Below are positions 40,272 through 49,919 of a stretch of 64,000 nucleotides of DNA, piece after piece (the stretch's first letter is position 1; every line of letters begins with the position of its first letter). The notes under the pieces were generated by a model. The model had not been told where the DNA came from. It worked only from the letters and a program-made list of their open reading frames with translations, and searched no databases. Source of the DNA: Haloarcula amylovorans. Lineage in GTDB: Archaea > Halobacteriota > Halobacteria > Halobacteriales > Haloarculaceae. Both the position numbers and the translations under genes were made by a program. The stretch covers positions 1 to 64,000 of the forward strand of contig NZ_SRIF01000011.1 of NCBI RefSeq assembly GCF_004681185.1, in the 5' to 3' direction.

Positions 40272-42094
40272 CCTCCGACGCTGCACTCCGCGAACGCGGG
40301 GCGAGTGACGGGTCCGTCGACCCCATCAAGTGTGCCGACGACGCCACCGTCCATGCCTTCCTCAACTGCTACCTCCGTGAGACAGGCGAGTACATGGTCC
40401 ACACGGATTCCGTGGCTGGCGTTGAGCCCGGTCCTGATGGGTTGCTCCGTGCCACCCTCGGGGCACAAGGCGCCGACTTGCTAGCACCGCTGGCCTACCG
40501 CTCCCCGACCGAGCGCCATCTCTTCGAGACGCCCGTACGTTACCGACTGCCTGATGGCCGAGCCGAAGCAGCCGATGCCGCCACCCTCGCGACGCTCGTC
40601 GTGAAGGATCTCACGCTCTCTGAAGGTGGCGAGGCTGTACCGGACGAACTGCTCCTCCGAGTACTCAAGAGCGAACGCAACGTCGAACGGTTCGTCGAGG
40701 CCCGGCAGCGGGATCAGGCGCGCCTGTACGGCGACGAGGTCTCCTTTCGCGACACCGAGCAGGCCCTTGTTTTTGGCCACCACCGCCATCCGACGCCCAA
40801 AAGTAGACAGGGCATCGCCGACCACGAACGCGAGACGTACGCTCCGGAGCTCCGCGGGTCGCTCCCGCTTCACTACTTCCGGGCCGACTCCGAGCTCGTC
40901 TCGCAGGACTCTGCGCTCGATGTGAGCGCTGCCGAGTGGGTGAAAGCCGAACTCCGAGAGGATCCAACCGTTCCTGAGTCGTTCGTCGCTAAACACGTCG
41001 AGAGCGAGGACATCCTCTTGCCTGTCCACCCATGGCAGGCAGATTACTTGCTCAACCAGTCCCACATACAGGACACACTCGGCGACGGGCTCGACCACCT
41101 TGGTGCAGTGGGGCGGGAGTTCTCCTCGACTACCTCAGTCCGAACGCTCTATGCCGAGGACGCGCCGTTCATGGTGAAGTCCTCGTTGAACGTGAAGATA
41201 ACCAACTCCGTCCGAACGAACAAGCGCCCCGAGTTAGAGCGGGGGGTCGCCGTCGCGGAACTCCTTGATACTGCGTTTGGCGACGAACTCCGTGACGAGT
41301 TCCCGGACTTCGAGATTATTCGCGATCCGGCGTACCTCGCACTCGACACCGGGGACGAGCGAGAGTCGGGACTAGAGACGCTCCTTCGTGTGAACCCCTT
41401 CCAAGGCGACGCCGCTACAAACGCGACTCCCGTCGCCGCGCTCTGTCAGGACGCGATTCGAGGCAAATCCCGAATCGGCCGCATCATCACGGGTATCGCC
41501 GAGCGCGAGGGCCGCGACGTCGCGGACGTGAGTTCGGAGTGGTTTCGTCAGTACCTCGAAACCGTTATTCGGCCCGTTCTGTGGCTCTACCTCGTGCAGG
41601 GCGTCGGCGTCGAGGCCCACCAGCAGAACTCGGTACTCACCCTCGACGACGGGGGCTACCCCGACGAGTTCCGCTACCGTGATAATCAGGGGTTCTACTT
41701 CCCCGAATCGCAGTACCCCCGCGTCGACGACTACCTACCGGGCGTCGGCGAACGGGCCGACACCGTCTGTGCGGACGCCATCGCCGACGAGCGCCTGCGC
41801 TACTACGTCGTCCTGAACAACGCGCTCGACGTCGTGAACGCGCTCGGCTGTGCGGGCGTCGCCGACGAGACGCGCTTGCTTACGCTCCTCCGAGAAGAAC
41901 TGGAGCGCGCCCGCGAGCACTACGACCGACCCTCTTCGAATTTCCTCGCCCCCCTGCTGGAGGACGAGACGATTCCGTGTAAGGCGAACCTGCTGACCCG
42001 CTTTCGCGGGTTAGACGAACTGGAGAACGATCTCGAGAACCAGTCGGTGTATACCGACGTGAAGAACCCCATCGTTACCGAGACTAACTCATGA
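40268..42094 (+). CDS. iucC: IucA/IucC family NIS siderophore synthetase (first)
   Basis: 608 residues. Family blocks are visible: GHHRHPTPKSRQGI (near 175-190, nucleotide and citrate binding), LPVHPWQADYLL, MVKSSLNVKITNSVRTNK and GVEAHQQNSVLTLDDG. It condenses a carboxylate of citrate with an acylated N-hydroxydiamine using ATP, the RhbC position of the pathway. The ATG overlaps the decarboxylase stop by four bases. Which of the two IucA/IucC paralogues acts first cannot be told from sequence alone. Confidence 0.92.
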   Translation: MTSDAALRERGASDGSVDPIKCADDATVHAFLNCYLRETGEYMVHTDSVAGVEPGPDGLLRATLGAQGADLLAPLAYRSPTERHLFETPVRYRLPDGRAEAADAATLATLVVKDLTLSEGGEAVPDELLLRVLKSERNVERFVEARQRDQARLYGDEVSFRDTEQALVFGHHRHPTPKSRQGIADHERETYAPELRGSLPLHYFRADSELVSQDSALDVSAAEWVKAELREDPTVPESFVAKHVESEDILLPVHPWQADYLLNQSHIQDTLGDGLDHLGAVGREFSSTTSVRTLYAEDAPFMVKSSLNVKITNSVRTNKRPELERGVAVAELLDTAFGDELRDEFPDFEIIRDPAYLALDTGDERESGLETLLRVNPFQGDAATNATPVAALCQDAIRGKSRIGRIITGIAEREGRDVADVSSEWFRQYLETVIRPVLWLYLVQGVGVEAHQQNSVLTLDDGGYPDEFRYRDNQGFYFPESQYPRVDDYLPGVGERADTVCADAIADERLRYYVVLNNALDVVNALGCAGVADETRLLTLLREELERAREHYDRPSSNFLAPLLEDETIPCKANLLTRFRGLDELENDLENQSVYTDVKNPIVTETNS

Positions 42095-42741
42095 CCGGAC
42101 CGGATGCAGTCGTTGCCAGCGACTACGACTATCAGACCTACGATCGGCACATCGGTAAGCAAATATCGCTCCGCCCGGCCACCGTCGAGCGCGATCTCGG
42201 CCGCCTTCACCGGTGGCTCGGGAGCAATCACGTGAAGCCCTACTGGCAACTCGACCTGCCGCTCCCCCAGTTCCGCGAGGCGCTCAGCTCGAAGGTCGCA
42301 AGCGACCATCTCACGCCCTACATCGGGAGTCTCAACCACGTCCCGATGAGCTACTGGGAGTGTTATTGGGCCGCCGAGGACGACGTCGCGAACCACTACG
42401 ACGTAGCGCCACACGACCAAGGCGTCCACCTCCTGCTGGGTCCCGAGGAGTATCTCGGACAAGGGTATGCGCTCTCCCTGTTGCGGGCCGTCGTCGCGAT
42501 GCAGTTCCGCCATCCCGAGACCCACCGGATCATCGCGGAACCCGACGCCCGCAACGAGAAAGCGGTCCACATCTTCGAGCAGTGTGGATTCGAGGCCGAA
42601 ACGGAGTTCCACTTCGACGAGGCCGAAAAGGATGCTGTTCTGCTGGTCTGCGAGCGCGAGCGCTTCGAGTCCGAGGTGCTCACCGACGCGACGGCGATGC
42701 CTGCGCAGGGCACCGATTCGGGGGTGGCTACTGATGACTGA
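42091..42741 (+). CDS. iucB: siderophore N-acyltransferase (IucB/RhbD-like GNAT)
   Basis: 216 residues in the GNAT fold. ISLRPATVERDLGRLHRWL starts the domain. The acetyl-CoA loop region is GVHLLLGPEEYLGQGYALSLL (near 112-132), then RIIAEPDARNEKAVHIFEQCGFEAE near 147-171. It would acetylate the N6-hydroxylated diamine, the RhbD role. It starts four bases inside the preceding gene and overlaps the monooxygenase by eight bases. Confidence 0.9.
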   Translation: MTGPDAVVASDYDYQTYDRHIGKQISLRPATVERDLGRLHRWLGSNHVKPYWQLDLPLPQFREALSSKVASDHLTPYIGSLNHVPMSYWECYWAAEDDVANHYDVAPHDQGVHLLLGPEEYLGQGYALSLLRAVVAMQFRHPETHRIIAEPDARNEKAVHIFEQCGFEAETEFHFDEAEKDAVLLVCERERFESEVLTDATAMPAQGTDSGVATDD

Positions 42742-44098
42742 CGAGGTACGGGACATCGTTGGTGTTGGCATCGGCCCGTTCAACCTCGGGCTGGCTGCCA
42801 TGCTCGACTCCGCTGAGGTGGACGTTGACGCCGTCTTCCTCGAGCGCGACGCCGAGTTTAATTGGCACGAAGGGATGCTCCTCGAAGGGACGACCCTCGA
42901 AGTGCCGTTCCTCGCGGATCTTGTCACTCTCGCTGACCCAACCAGCGACTACAGCTACCTCAACTATCTCCGGGAGACGGAGCGCATCTACGAGTTCTAC
43001 TTCTATGAGACGTTCCAGGTCCCCCGTCGGGAGTATAACGACTACCTCCGGTGGGTTGTCGATGAACTCGACACCCCTCAGTTTTCCCGAGAGGTCACCG
43101 AGGTGCAATGGGACGACGAGGCCGAGCACTACGTCGCCGCCGCCCATCACCCCGACACAGGCGAACGCTTCGAATACCGTGGCGAGCACCTCGCTCTGGG
43201 CATCGGCTCGCGCCCACAACTCCCCGAGCACCTCCGGGGCCACCCCGAGGAGGATGTCTTCCACACCGCGAAGTACCGCTACAACCGCGAGCGCGTGCTG
43301 GACGCTGACTCCGTGACTGTTGTGGGGTCGGGACAGAGCGCTGCCGAAGTGTTCGAAGACCTCCTCGAACGGCAGGTCGACCATGACTACCGCCTCGACT
43401 GGCTCACCCGGTCTGAGGGGTTCTTCCCGATGGAGTATTCGAAACTCGGCCTCCAGCATTTCACGCCCGAGTATGAGCAGTACGTCTACGACCTCCCTCA
43501 GGAGACGAAAGACGGCCTCATTCCGAATCAGAATCTCCTCTACAAGGGCGTCGATCCTGGAACGAGCGCCGATATCTACGACCTACTCTACCGGCGCTCT
43601 ATCGGCGACCGTGACCCCGATGTCGGGATGTTCGCGATGACAGAGGTGGGTGATATCGCTTCTGTCGGTAACGCCTACGCCCTCGACTGTCACCAGTGGC
43701 AGACCGAGGAGGACTTCGTTCACGAGTCCGAGGTCGTCGTCCTCGGCACCGGCTACGACCGCCCGATTCCCGCGTTGCTCGAACCAATCGAGAACGCCAT
43801 CCATTGGGACGCGAAGGGCCGCTACGAAGTCACCGAAGACCACCGCCTCGAAATCGACCATCCAGGTGACGTCTTCCTGCAGAACGCTGAACTTCACACC
43901 CACGGCGTCGGCGTCCCTGACCTCGGACTCGGCTGCTACCGAAACACGAAGTTCGTCAATCGGCTGGTCGGTCGCGAGGCCTATCCCGAGGATTCGGACA
44001 CCGTGTTCCAGGACTTCTCGCTCGACCAGTTCGTCGAGCACGCGCCCGACACCTCCCGTCACGGGAGCGAGACGACCGCACCTACGCAGAACGACTAA
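42734..44098 (+). CDS. iucD: lysine/ornithine-type N-monooxygenase (IucD/RhbE-like)
   Basis: 454 residues. It begins DIVGVGIGPFNLGLAAML (FAD-binding, residues 7-24). SVTVVGSGQSAAEVFEDLL near 195 is the NADPH-binding segment. VVLGTGYDRPIPALLEPIENA (near 336) contains the ATGY-like motif of N-hydroxylating flavoenzymes. It hydroxylates the free amine of 1,3-diaminopropane, the RhbE role. The two-base gap to the next gene points to a single transcript. Confidence 0.93.
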   Translation: MTDEVRDIVGVGIGPFNLGLAAMLDSAEVDVDAVFLERDAEFNWHEGMLLEGTTLEVPFLADLVTLADPTSDYSYLNYLRETERIYEFYFYETFQVPRREYNDYLRWVVDELDTPQFSREVTEVQWDDEAEHYVAAAHHPDTGERFEYRGEHLALGIGSRPQLPEHLRGHPEEDVFHTAKYRYNRERVLDADSVTVVGSGQSAAEVFEDLLERQVDHDYRLDWLTRSEGFFPMEYSKLGLQHFTPEYEQYVYDLPQETKDGLIPNQNLLYKGVDPGTSADIYDLLYRRSIGDRDPDVGMFAMTEVGDIASVGNAYALDCHQWQTEEDFVHESEVVVLGTGYDRPIPALLEPIENAIHWDAKGRYEVTEDHRLEIDHPGDVFLQNAELHTHGVGVPDLGLGCYRNTKFVNRLVGREAYPEDSDTVFQDFSLDQFVEHAPDTSRHGSETTAPTQND

Positions 44099-44100
44099 CT

Positions 44101-45963
44101 ATGGACGCTAACGATACCATCCGCGAGAACGCACTGACCCCCGAAATCTGGGAGACGGTTGAGCGCCGTCTACTCACGAAGATGCTCGAGGAGTTCAGCT
44201 ACGAGGAGATACACCTCCCCAAGCAGGTAGCCACTGGCGACGAACGACACACCTATCGGATTGACCTTGGCCCGGCGAGCTATCGCTTCGATGCCGCCGA
44301 GCGACTCCTCGACAGCTACTCCATCGACGGCGACTCTATCGAGCGCCGCGCAGCTGACACGGACGACGAGGACGAGTGGGAATCTGCCACTGACCCCATC
44401 CGCTATCTCCGCGACCTCGAAGCCACGGTCGACCTTGACGCACTCACCGCGGGGAACCTCATCCGCGAATACGAGCGGACGCTCCTCGCCGACGCGCACA
44501 TCGAAGCGAAAAAGCGCGACCGCGAGGGCTTCAACCCGACGGCCCTCGGCTACGCTGAACTCGAAGGTGAGATGGAGGGGCATCCGTGGATCACATACAA
44601 TAAGGGCCGCCTCGGCTGGGGGTATGATGACTACCGCCAGTATGCGCCCGAGTTGCAGGAATCGGTGACGCTCTCGTGGGTCGCCGTCAGAAAGGACGAG
44701 GCGACGTTTACTGGAACGCCTGACGTCGACCATGACTCGCTCGTACAGTCGGAACTCGGCGACTACTACGATCGCTTTCGGGACCACCTCCGCCAGCGAG
44801 ATCTCGACCCGGACGCCTACTACTTCATTCCAGTTCACGACTGGCAGTGGGAGAACAGCATCGTCCCGCTGTTCCCTGGCGACATCGCGAACGACGATAT
44901 CGTCCCGCTGGGTGAGGGGCCCGACGAGTATCTTCCCCAGCAATCGGTACGCACCTTTGTCAACGTTGACGAGGAAGCGAAACACCACGTGAAAGTGCCG
45001 ATGCGCATTCTCAACACGCTCGTCTGGCGGGGTCTCCCTGGGGAACGCACGGAAATCGCCCCCGCAATTACAGAGTATATTAAGGCAATCTACGCGCAGG
45101 ACGACTTTCTGCAGAAGCAGGGGCTCATTCTCCCCGGTGAAATTGCCGGCGTCAACTACAACCACGACGACTTCGTCGGCATCGAGGGATCGCCCTACCA
45201 ATACCACGAGTTACTGGGAGCGGTGTGGCGTGAGTCCATCTACACCTTCCTCGACGACAGCGAGGAGGCTGTCACCCTCTCGGCGCTGATGCACGTCGAT
45301 GGGGAGGGCGAACCGTACCTCTCGCGACTCGTCGAGAGATCCGGCCTCACCCTTGACGAGTGGCTCGAGACGTTCTTCGAGACGGTGCTTCCACCACTCC
45401 TCCACTTTCTCTACCGGTATGGGACGGTCTTCTCCCCGCACGGTCAGAATACTATTCTCGTCGTTGAGGACGGCCTCCCTGTTCGTCTCGCGGTTAAGGA
45501 CTTCGCCGATGACGTAAACGTGAGCGACCAGCCGCTCCCTGAACTCGACGCGCTTTCAGAGGAAATGGAGGCAGTCCTCCGCAAGGAGCCGCCGGAAGGT
45601 CTCTGCCAGTTCATCTTCTCGGGACTGTTCGTCTGTGTCCTCCGCTACGTCGCCGACATCCTCGAAGAGAAGAAAGACTACCCTGAAGAGGAGTTCTGGA
45701 CGCATGCGCGTGCGGCCATCCTTAACTACCAATCACAGTTCCCCGAACTGACGGACCGTTTCGAATTATTTGACCTGCTCCAACCAGAGTTTACGAAACT
45801 GGCGCTCAATCGCAACCGCATCCTCGATTATGGCTACGACGATGCAGCTGGTCGCCCGCACGCATCTGAGCACGGGATGGTCACGAATCCGCTCCACGAG
45901 GTCGCTGCGGGGGTCGCGGCACCCGCTGAGCGTGCCGACCCGCCCAGCGCGTCTGACAACTGA
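44101..45963 (+). CDS. iucA: IucA/IucC family NIS siderophore synthetase (second)
   Basis: 620 residues. Motifs are EGHPWITYNKGRLGWGYDDY (active-site His region near 160-180), IPVHDWQWENSIVP, QQSVRTFVNVDEEAKHHVKVPM, FSPHGQNTILVVEDG and the FhuF-like C-terminal helices. It carries out the final condensation that completes the bis-hydroxamate, the RhbF position. It is the last gene of the operon; no dedicated exporter or receptor gene follows in the window. Confidence 0.92.
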   Translation: MDANDTIRENALTPEIWETVERRLLTKMLEEFSYEEIHLPKQVATGDERHTYRIDLGPASYRFDAAERLLDSYSIDGDSIERRAADTDDEDEWESATDPIRYLRDLEATVDLDALTAGNLIREYERTLLADAHIEAKKRDREGFNPTALGYAELEGEMEGHPWITYNKGRLGWGYDDYRQYAPELQESVTLSWVAVRKDEATFTGTPDVDHDSLVQSELGDYYDRFRDHLRQRDLDPDAYYFIPVHDWQWENSIVPLFPGDIANDDIVPLGEGPDEYLPQQSVRTFVNVDEEAKHHVKVPMRILNTLVWRGLPGERTEIAPAITEYIKAIYAQDDFLQKQGLILPGEIAGVNYNHDDFVGIEGSPYQYHELLGAVWRESIYTFLDDSEEAVTLSALMHVDGEGEPYLSRLVERSGLTLDEWLETFFETVLPPLLHFLYRYGTVFSPHGQNTILVVEDGLPVRLAVKDFADDVNVSDQPLPELDALSEEMEAVLRKEPPEGLCQFIFSGLFVCVLRYVADILEEKKDYPEEEFWTHARAAILNYQSQFPELTDRFELFDLLQPEFTKLALNRNRILDYGYDDAAGRPHASEHGMVTNPLHEVAAGVAAPAERADPPSASDN

Positions 45964-46321
45964 CGCCGAGGAACAGATCGAATACTGTTCGGTAAGTCAT
46001 CTTATTGACATCGAACAGCAAGAACGACAGCTGATGGGCAAGAAAGTGTCATTCCGCTATCGAACGTTACAGGAGTCACCGACGGCGTCGTATCGAGGTG
46101 AGCGGCAATTACTCAAGCATCGCAGTACCCAGACTGCGAGTCACACTGGTAGTCGGTTACTAGCCAGATCAGTTCTTGAATAGTATCTGTCTCTATCATG
46201 GTTGGGCTGCAACCGATACCTCCAGCATACTGGGCCAACGATGGCCGCCACAAGTGTGCAGAGGCCAAGATCACCAGCAATATCGTGTGGACGATGCCAG
46301 CGAACAATAGCCAAGAGCGAG
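45964..46321. other. intergenic region, nothing recognised
   Basis: About 360 bases after the siderophore operon. Short frames on the minus strand contain hydrophobic stretches (for example LAIVRWHRPHDIAGDLGL), but two frames compete and neither has a recognisable family or promoter. No terminator hairpin of note was found. Confidence 0.35.
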
Positions 46322-46885
46322 TTACTCCGCGACGAGGCGGGTCTCAAGCGGGACTTCGTTCATAATGGCATCCATTACTGGCGAAGTCGCTTCAACGCGC
46401 TCGCGAAGTTCCGCGAGTTCCGCCTCGGAGGTGTCGGCGGTCACGTAGACCGTGCAGGTAATCGACTCGTAGCCGGGACGGACGTCCTCGGAGATACCGA
46501 GGAACCCGCGGAGATCAACGTCACCCGCCATTTCGAATCGGAGTTCCTCAAGCGTGATACCCATATGCGCAGCGTTGGCCGCGTAGCCGACGCTCAGACA
46601 CGACCCGAGCGCGCCGAGAAGTAGCTCGACGGCATTTGGCCCGGTGCGTTCGCCAAGAATCTGTTCGGGTTCGTCCCCCTCCAGCGTGAATTCTTGGGTG
46701 TGGATCGTCTCGCCTGCCTGGTCAAACTCATCGATCGTCGTTACGGACTTGAGCGCGTCCTGCCACGCTGTTTCGGCCCGGAATGTGAATCGCCCGACCT
46801 CGGGGTCGTCACTAATTGCTTCGACCGCGCCTTCCAGCGCGGAGACGTCGACGCCATTGACTCTCGTCGGTTCGGTGGTTGCCAT
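46322..46885 (-). CDS. OsmC family peroxiredoxin-like protein
   Basis: 187 residues. The OsmC pattern is GPNAVELLLGALGSCLSVGYAANAA with the first redox Cys near residue 94, and ESITCTVYVTAD with the second near 143. These two cysteines detoxify hydroperoxides in the family. An N-terminal extension of about 30 residues precedes the core. The gene is monocistronic on the minus strand. Reductant could come from the thioredoxins or lipoamide; that is unknown. Confidence 0.88.
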   Translation of the reverse strand: MATTEPTRVNGVDVSALEGAVEAISDDPEVGRFTFRAETAWQDALKSVTTIDEFDQAGETIHTQEFTLEGDEPEQILGERTGPNAVELLLGALGSCLSVGYAANAAHMGITLEELRFEMAGDVDLRGFLGISEDVRPGYESITCTVYVTADTSEAELAELRERVEATSPVMDAIMNEVPLETRLVAE

Positions 46886-47026
46886 TTTGAATCACCACTA
46901 CTAGAGTCAACTGCTGAGAGCATAACCGCATATCAGTGTCTACTGTCTAGTTTCGTGCCGACTCCTCCGAGATAGCTACTGTGTAGTCAGCCATCCCGTT
47001 TGCTGGTAGAGAATTTGTTGAAAACT

Positions 47027-47338
47027 TTATAGATTGCAAAGAAAAGCACTTCCAAGACGAACCAGCCACTCTGGATGACGAGAATTCACCAGTCCCCTGC
47101 TTTGACCCAGCATGTGATGAAACGTTCGTGAGCTAGCATGCTCGCGAAACTCTCCAGACGCTCGTTTTTCTGCCTCTTCTGGAGTCTCGTAAATGAGGGC
47201 GATATGGTCATTGGAGTTCTGCCCCTCGTGTGGCTCAACCGGGCCGCGGAACGCGGGGCTCGACCGGAGTGCTTCGAGGCTGCTCTCCACGCCGAGCGTC
47301 TCGGATTGGACGGAATCTGATGGTGAATTCTGACTCAT
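47027..47338 (-). pseudogene. N-terminal MEDS/DcmR-domain sensor fragment
   Basis: The first 55 residues, including LEALRSSPAFRGPVEPHEG and NDHIALIYETPEEA, match the start of haloarchaeal MEDS-domain sensor kinases. After PEEA the sequence turns into an unrelated basic stretch (EKRASGEFREHASSRTFHHM) that never re-enters the family, and the kinase core is missing. The piece is therefore a truncated sensor, possibly cut by the same rearrangement that set the divergent histidine kinase beside it. Confidence 0.55.
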
Positions 47339-47581
47339 ACTTATCAACCCAGAGAGATTGAAGTACTGCTCACGATTTTCAAGTGATCTACAAGCTGGAA
47401 TTGAGATACCTAATAGCTATGGAGCGATTGCGAGACTGTTACTGAAGTCGGGTTACTAAGGCAACAAAAAGGCGGCCGTGTTGAAACCATTCGTCGCTAA
47501 CATTTGGGAGAGGTTCTCTCTTGGCCGCTCACGACCAAAGCCACAGAAACTCGCCCTATACAAAACCGCAAGACGTGAAGA

Positions 47582-47597
47582 GGGTTTCAACAGAGCC
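47582..47597 (+). repeat. third exact copy of the GGGTTTCAACAGAGCC motif
   Basis: GGGTTTCAACAGAGCC, identical to 36223-36238 and similar to the 36590 copy. It sits 40 bases before the likely kinase start and inside the 5' extension of that ORF. It may be an insertion-element end scar. Confidence 0.5.
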
Positions 47598-47636
47598 AAA
47601 AAGGCTTTCTCAGTAGCCTATCTACGAAGTATCAGT

Positions 47637-48884
47637 ATGTACTCTTCTACGCCTCAAAATCCAATCGCTACCTTCCTCCACGATCTATTTTCGCGAGAGA
47701 GCCACATTGATCCAGCAATCCATGTTAGAGAGACGGGCCCGAACCCAACCCAACAACAGCATGTGTTAGCGGAAATTGCGCAGTTAGCGCTAGAGAATTT
47801 CCCCCTCGACGACTTATTTGACAAAACGGTTGAGCGCGTAGCAGACGCACTCGATCACGACTACTGCAAGATCTTGGAACTTCGGCCAGCCAATGACGAG
47901 TTGCTACTCCGGAATGGCGTGGGGTGGCATGACGGTATTGTCGGGACGGCGACAGTTGAGACCGAACAAAACTCACAAGCGGGGTACACTCTGCTCAGCG
48001 AAGAACCCGTAGTCGTCACCGACCTCCCAACTGAAGATCGGTTTACCGGACCGGAGTTACTCACGTCCCACGATGTCAAAAGCGGTATCAGCACTATCAT
48101 TGGCACGCCAGACGATCCATGGGGGATTCTGGGCGTCCATACCACGACCCCCGAAACCTACACCGACGACGATGTAGCGTTTGTTCAGAGCGTCGCCAAC
48201 ATCTTGTTCACCGAGATTCGGCGACAGCAACGTGAAGCCGAACTGGAGGCCCAAAATGAACGCTTAGACGCGTTCGCGAGCATGCTAGCTCACGAACTCC
48301 GCAACCCCCTCACCGTCGGCCAAATCTACAGTCAGCAACTCTCGGACGATCCAGAGACGGGCGCCGCAACACACGTTCGAGAGGCGTTCGATCGTATCGA
48401 GGACATAATTGATGTCCTACTAATACTGGCCCGTGGTCATGATGAAGTCTGCGAGAACGACACGGTTGTCCTCGCGGACGTCGCCCGCGATGTGTGGTCG
48501 CGTGTGAACGCTCCGGAGGCGACGCTAGTGGTAGACACCGACCGTGTTCTACAGGCCGAAGACACGTATGTTCGGCATCTCCTCGAGAACCTGTTCAAGA
48601 ACGCGGTCGAGCATGGCGGGGGTGATGTGACTGTCACGATCGGGAACCTCTCGACCGGGTTCTACGTTGCAGACGACGGGACAGGAATTCCCGCAGACAA
48701 TCGAGACGATGTATTCGACATTGGCTTCACGACGGCTGCTAAGGAAGGTGGAACCGGATTGGGATTGGCGTTCGTGCGAGAATTGGCGAATGTGTACAGC
48801 TGGACGTGTACGCTGACCGAGAGTGTCACTGGTGGTGCCCGGTTCGAGTTCGAGAATGTTGGTCTCCTCGAACAAGAGGATTGA
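47637..48884 (+). CDS. GAF-domain sensor histidine kinase
   Basis: 415 residues from the ATG at 47637. An N-terminal linker is followed by a GAF domain (about 45-200; TVERVADALDHDYCKILEL, EEPVVVTDLPTEDRF, DPWGILGVHTTTPETYTDDD), a coiled-coil helix, the phosphoacceptor HisKA segment SMLAHELRNPLTVG with His near 222, and a HATPase_c domain with LFKNAVEHGG, DDGTGIPADNRDDVFD and GGTGLGLAFVREL. It is soluble, with no membrane helix. An upstream in-frame ATG would add 53 basic residues crossing a repeat motif and is not credible. No response regulator lies nearby, which is usual for haloarchaeal kinases. Confidence 0.88.
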   Translation: MYSSTPQNPIATFLHDLFSRESHIDPAIHVRETGPNPTQQQHVLAEIAQLALENFPLDDLFDKTVERVADALDHDYCKILELRPANDELLLRNGVGWHDGIVGTATVETEQNSQAGYTLLSEEPVVVTDLPTEDRFTGPELLTSHDVKSGISTIIGTPDDPWGILGVHTTTPETYTDDDVAFVQSVANILFTEIRRQQREAELEAQNERLDAFASMLAHELRNPLTVGQIYSQQLSDDPETGAATHVREAFDRIEDIIDVLLILARGHDEVCENDTVVLADVARDVWSRVNAPEATLVVDTDRVLQAEDTYVRHLLENLFKNAVEHGGGDVTVTIGNLSTGFYVADDGTGIPADNRDDVFDIGFTTAAKEGGTGLGLAFVRELANVYSWTCTLTESVTGGARFEFENVGLLEQED

Positions 48885-48956
48885 GCGGTTAGCACCGCGT
48901 TTTATCCGATCTTCATTTGGCTCCTCGCAATCTCTACAGGCGGGGCAGGCCGAGTA

Positions 48957-49031
48957 CCTCGGGGTCGTACGGAAATCGAAGACGTCCGTGATGACGAGAC
49001 GCTTCGCGTCTCGAACCACTTGACCCCGAGG
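48957..49031. repeat. nested inverted repeat / hairpin
   Basis: Outer arms CCTCGGGGTC (48957-48966) and GACCCCGAGG (49022-49031) are perfect complements over 10 bp. Inside them CGAGACGC (48995-49002) and GCGTCTCG (49006-49013) form a perfect 8-bp stem with a TTC loop. The element starts 72 bases after the kinase stop. The rest of the 48885-49265 gap has no gene. It could be a foldback element, an insertion-sequence end or a structured RNA. Confidence 0.6.
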
Positions 49032-49265
49032 CGGTTGACAGACGTGCCGTCTTTCTCTCGGACTGTTGATCAGTCGTCGCGTAGTCTCTCAGTAGTGAGT
49101 CGTCTACGAATCCGCTCTTCACCTACTCCACTCTCACCCGTATTGAAACAGTGACAATAGGATGTATCTTATGCTGAACAGAAGTGGAGAGTCCGCACGA
49201 GAATCCATTCGCTTCTACAGATCACAACAGAACTTAGAGTTCGAATTTCGAGCGGCGTAGCTGTC

Positions 49266-49919
49266 TTATCCCGGTCCAAATGCTGCGATATCCGCTCCTA
49301 CTGTTGCCAGTGCATCGGCAGGGTTCGGGTCGCTGTCGGCTAGATGCGTGTACTGGTGGTCCGGGATATTTGCCAGGGCCACCATTATGGCCTCACTGTA
49401 CGCTTCGACGCCTGATACTGTTGGGTCATCCCCTCCCCAGACATCATGGATGACTGTCATCGAATCGATGTGAACGTCCAGCCTGCGTGGCTCGTAGCGA
49501 GTCAACAGTTCGGCAAGCCCGAGCTGAAGGGCGACGTACTCGGCAGTGTTGTTCCCTGTTCGGGAGCCAACGGGCCGGCTAAGACGGGCAAGTTGGTTCT
49601 CTTCAGCGTCCATAATGACCGCGCCCGCGCCCGCTGGGCCGGGGTTTCCACGTGAACTGCCATCGACGTAGAGAACAAAGGTATCGTCCGTCGGCTCGGG
49701 GATGGGTGGATGGGTGAGTTCCGACGCCAGCAGCTCTTCGAGTGCATCACGCAACTCGGTCGAAGAGGTTTCGGGGTCGAAGAGACCGCCGTGGCCGGGG
49801 ACAGCGTCGTTGATAGCGTCGGTGGCCGCCGGCATTTCGTAGCCGACGTCCGCGAGTACCTCCTCGATGAGCGTGGCAAGCGGCGAGAGGTGTTCTGCTG
49901 GGAGGGGGTCCTCGGTCAC
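49266..49919 (-). CDS. rnhA: ribonuclease HI with N-terminal extension
   Basis: 217 residues, GTG start. The RNase H fold starts at about residue 80: LYVDGSSRGNPGPAGAG (Asp 86), NNTAEYVALQLGL (Glu 127), VHIDSM (Asp 152) and the final acidic residue Asp 202 in SDPNPADALA complete the catalytic set. The 78-residue acidic N-terminal region (LATLIEEVLADVGYEMPAA) is a haloarchaeal addition of unknown purpose. It degrades RNA in RNA-DNA hybrids. Single gene. Confidence 0.9.
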   Translation of the reverse strand: MTEDPLPAEHLSPLATLIEEVLADVGYEMPAATDAINDAVPGHGGLFDPETSSTELRDALEELLASELTHPPIPEPTDDTFVLYVDGSSRGNPGPAGAGAVIMDAEENQLARLSRPVGSRTGNNTAEYVALQLGLAELLTRYEPRRLDVHIDSMTVIHDVWGGDDPTVSGVEAYSEAIMVALANIPDHQYTHLADSDPNPADALATVGADIAAFGPG

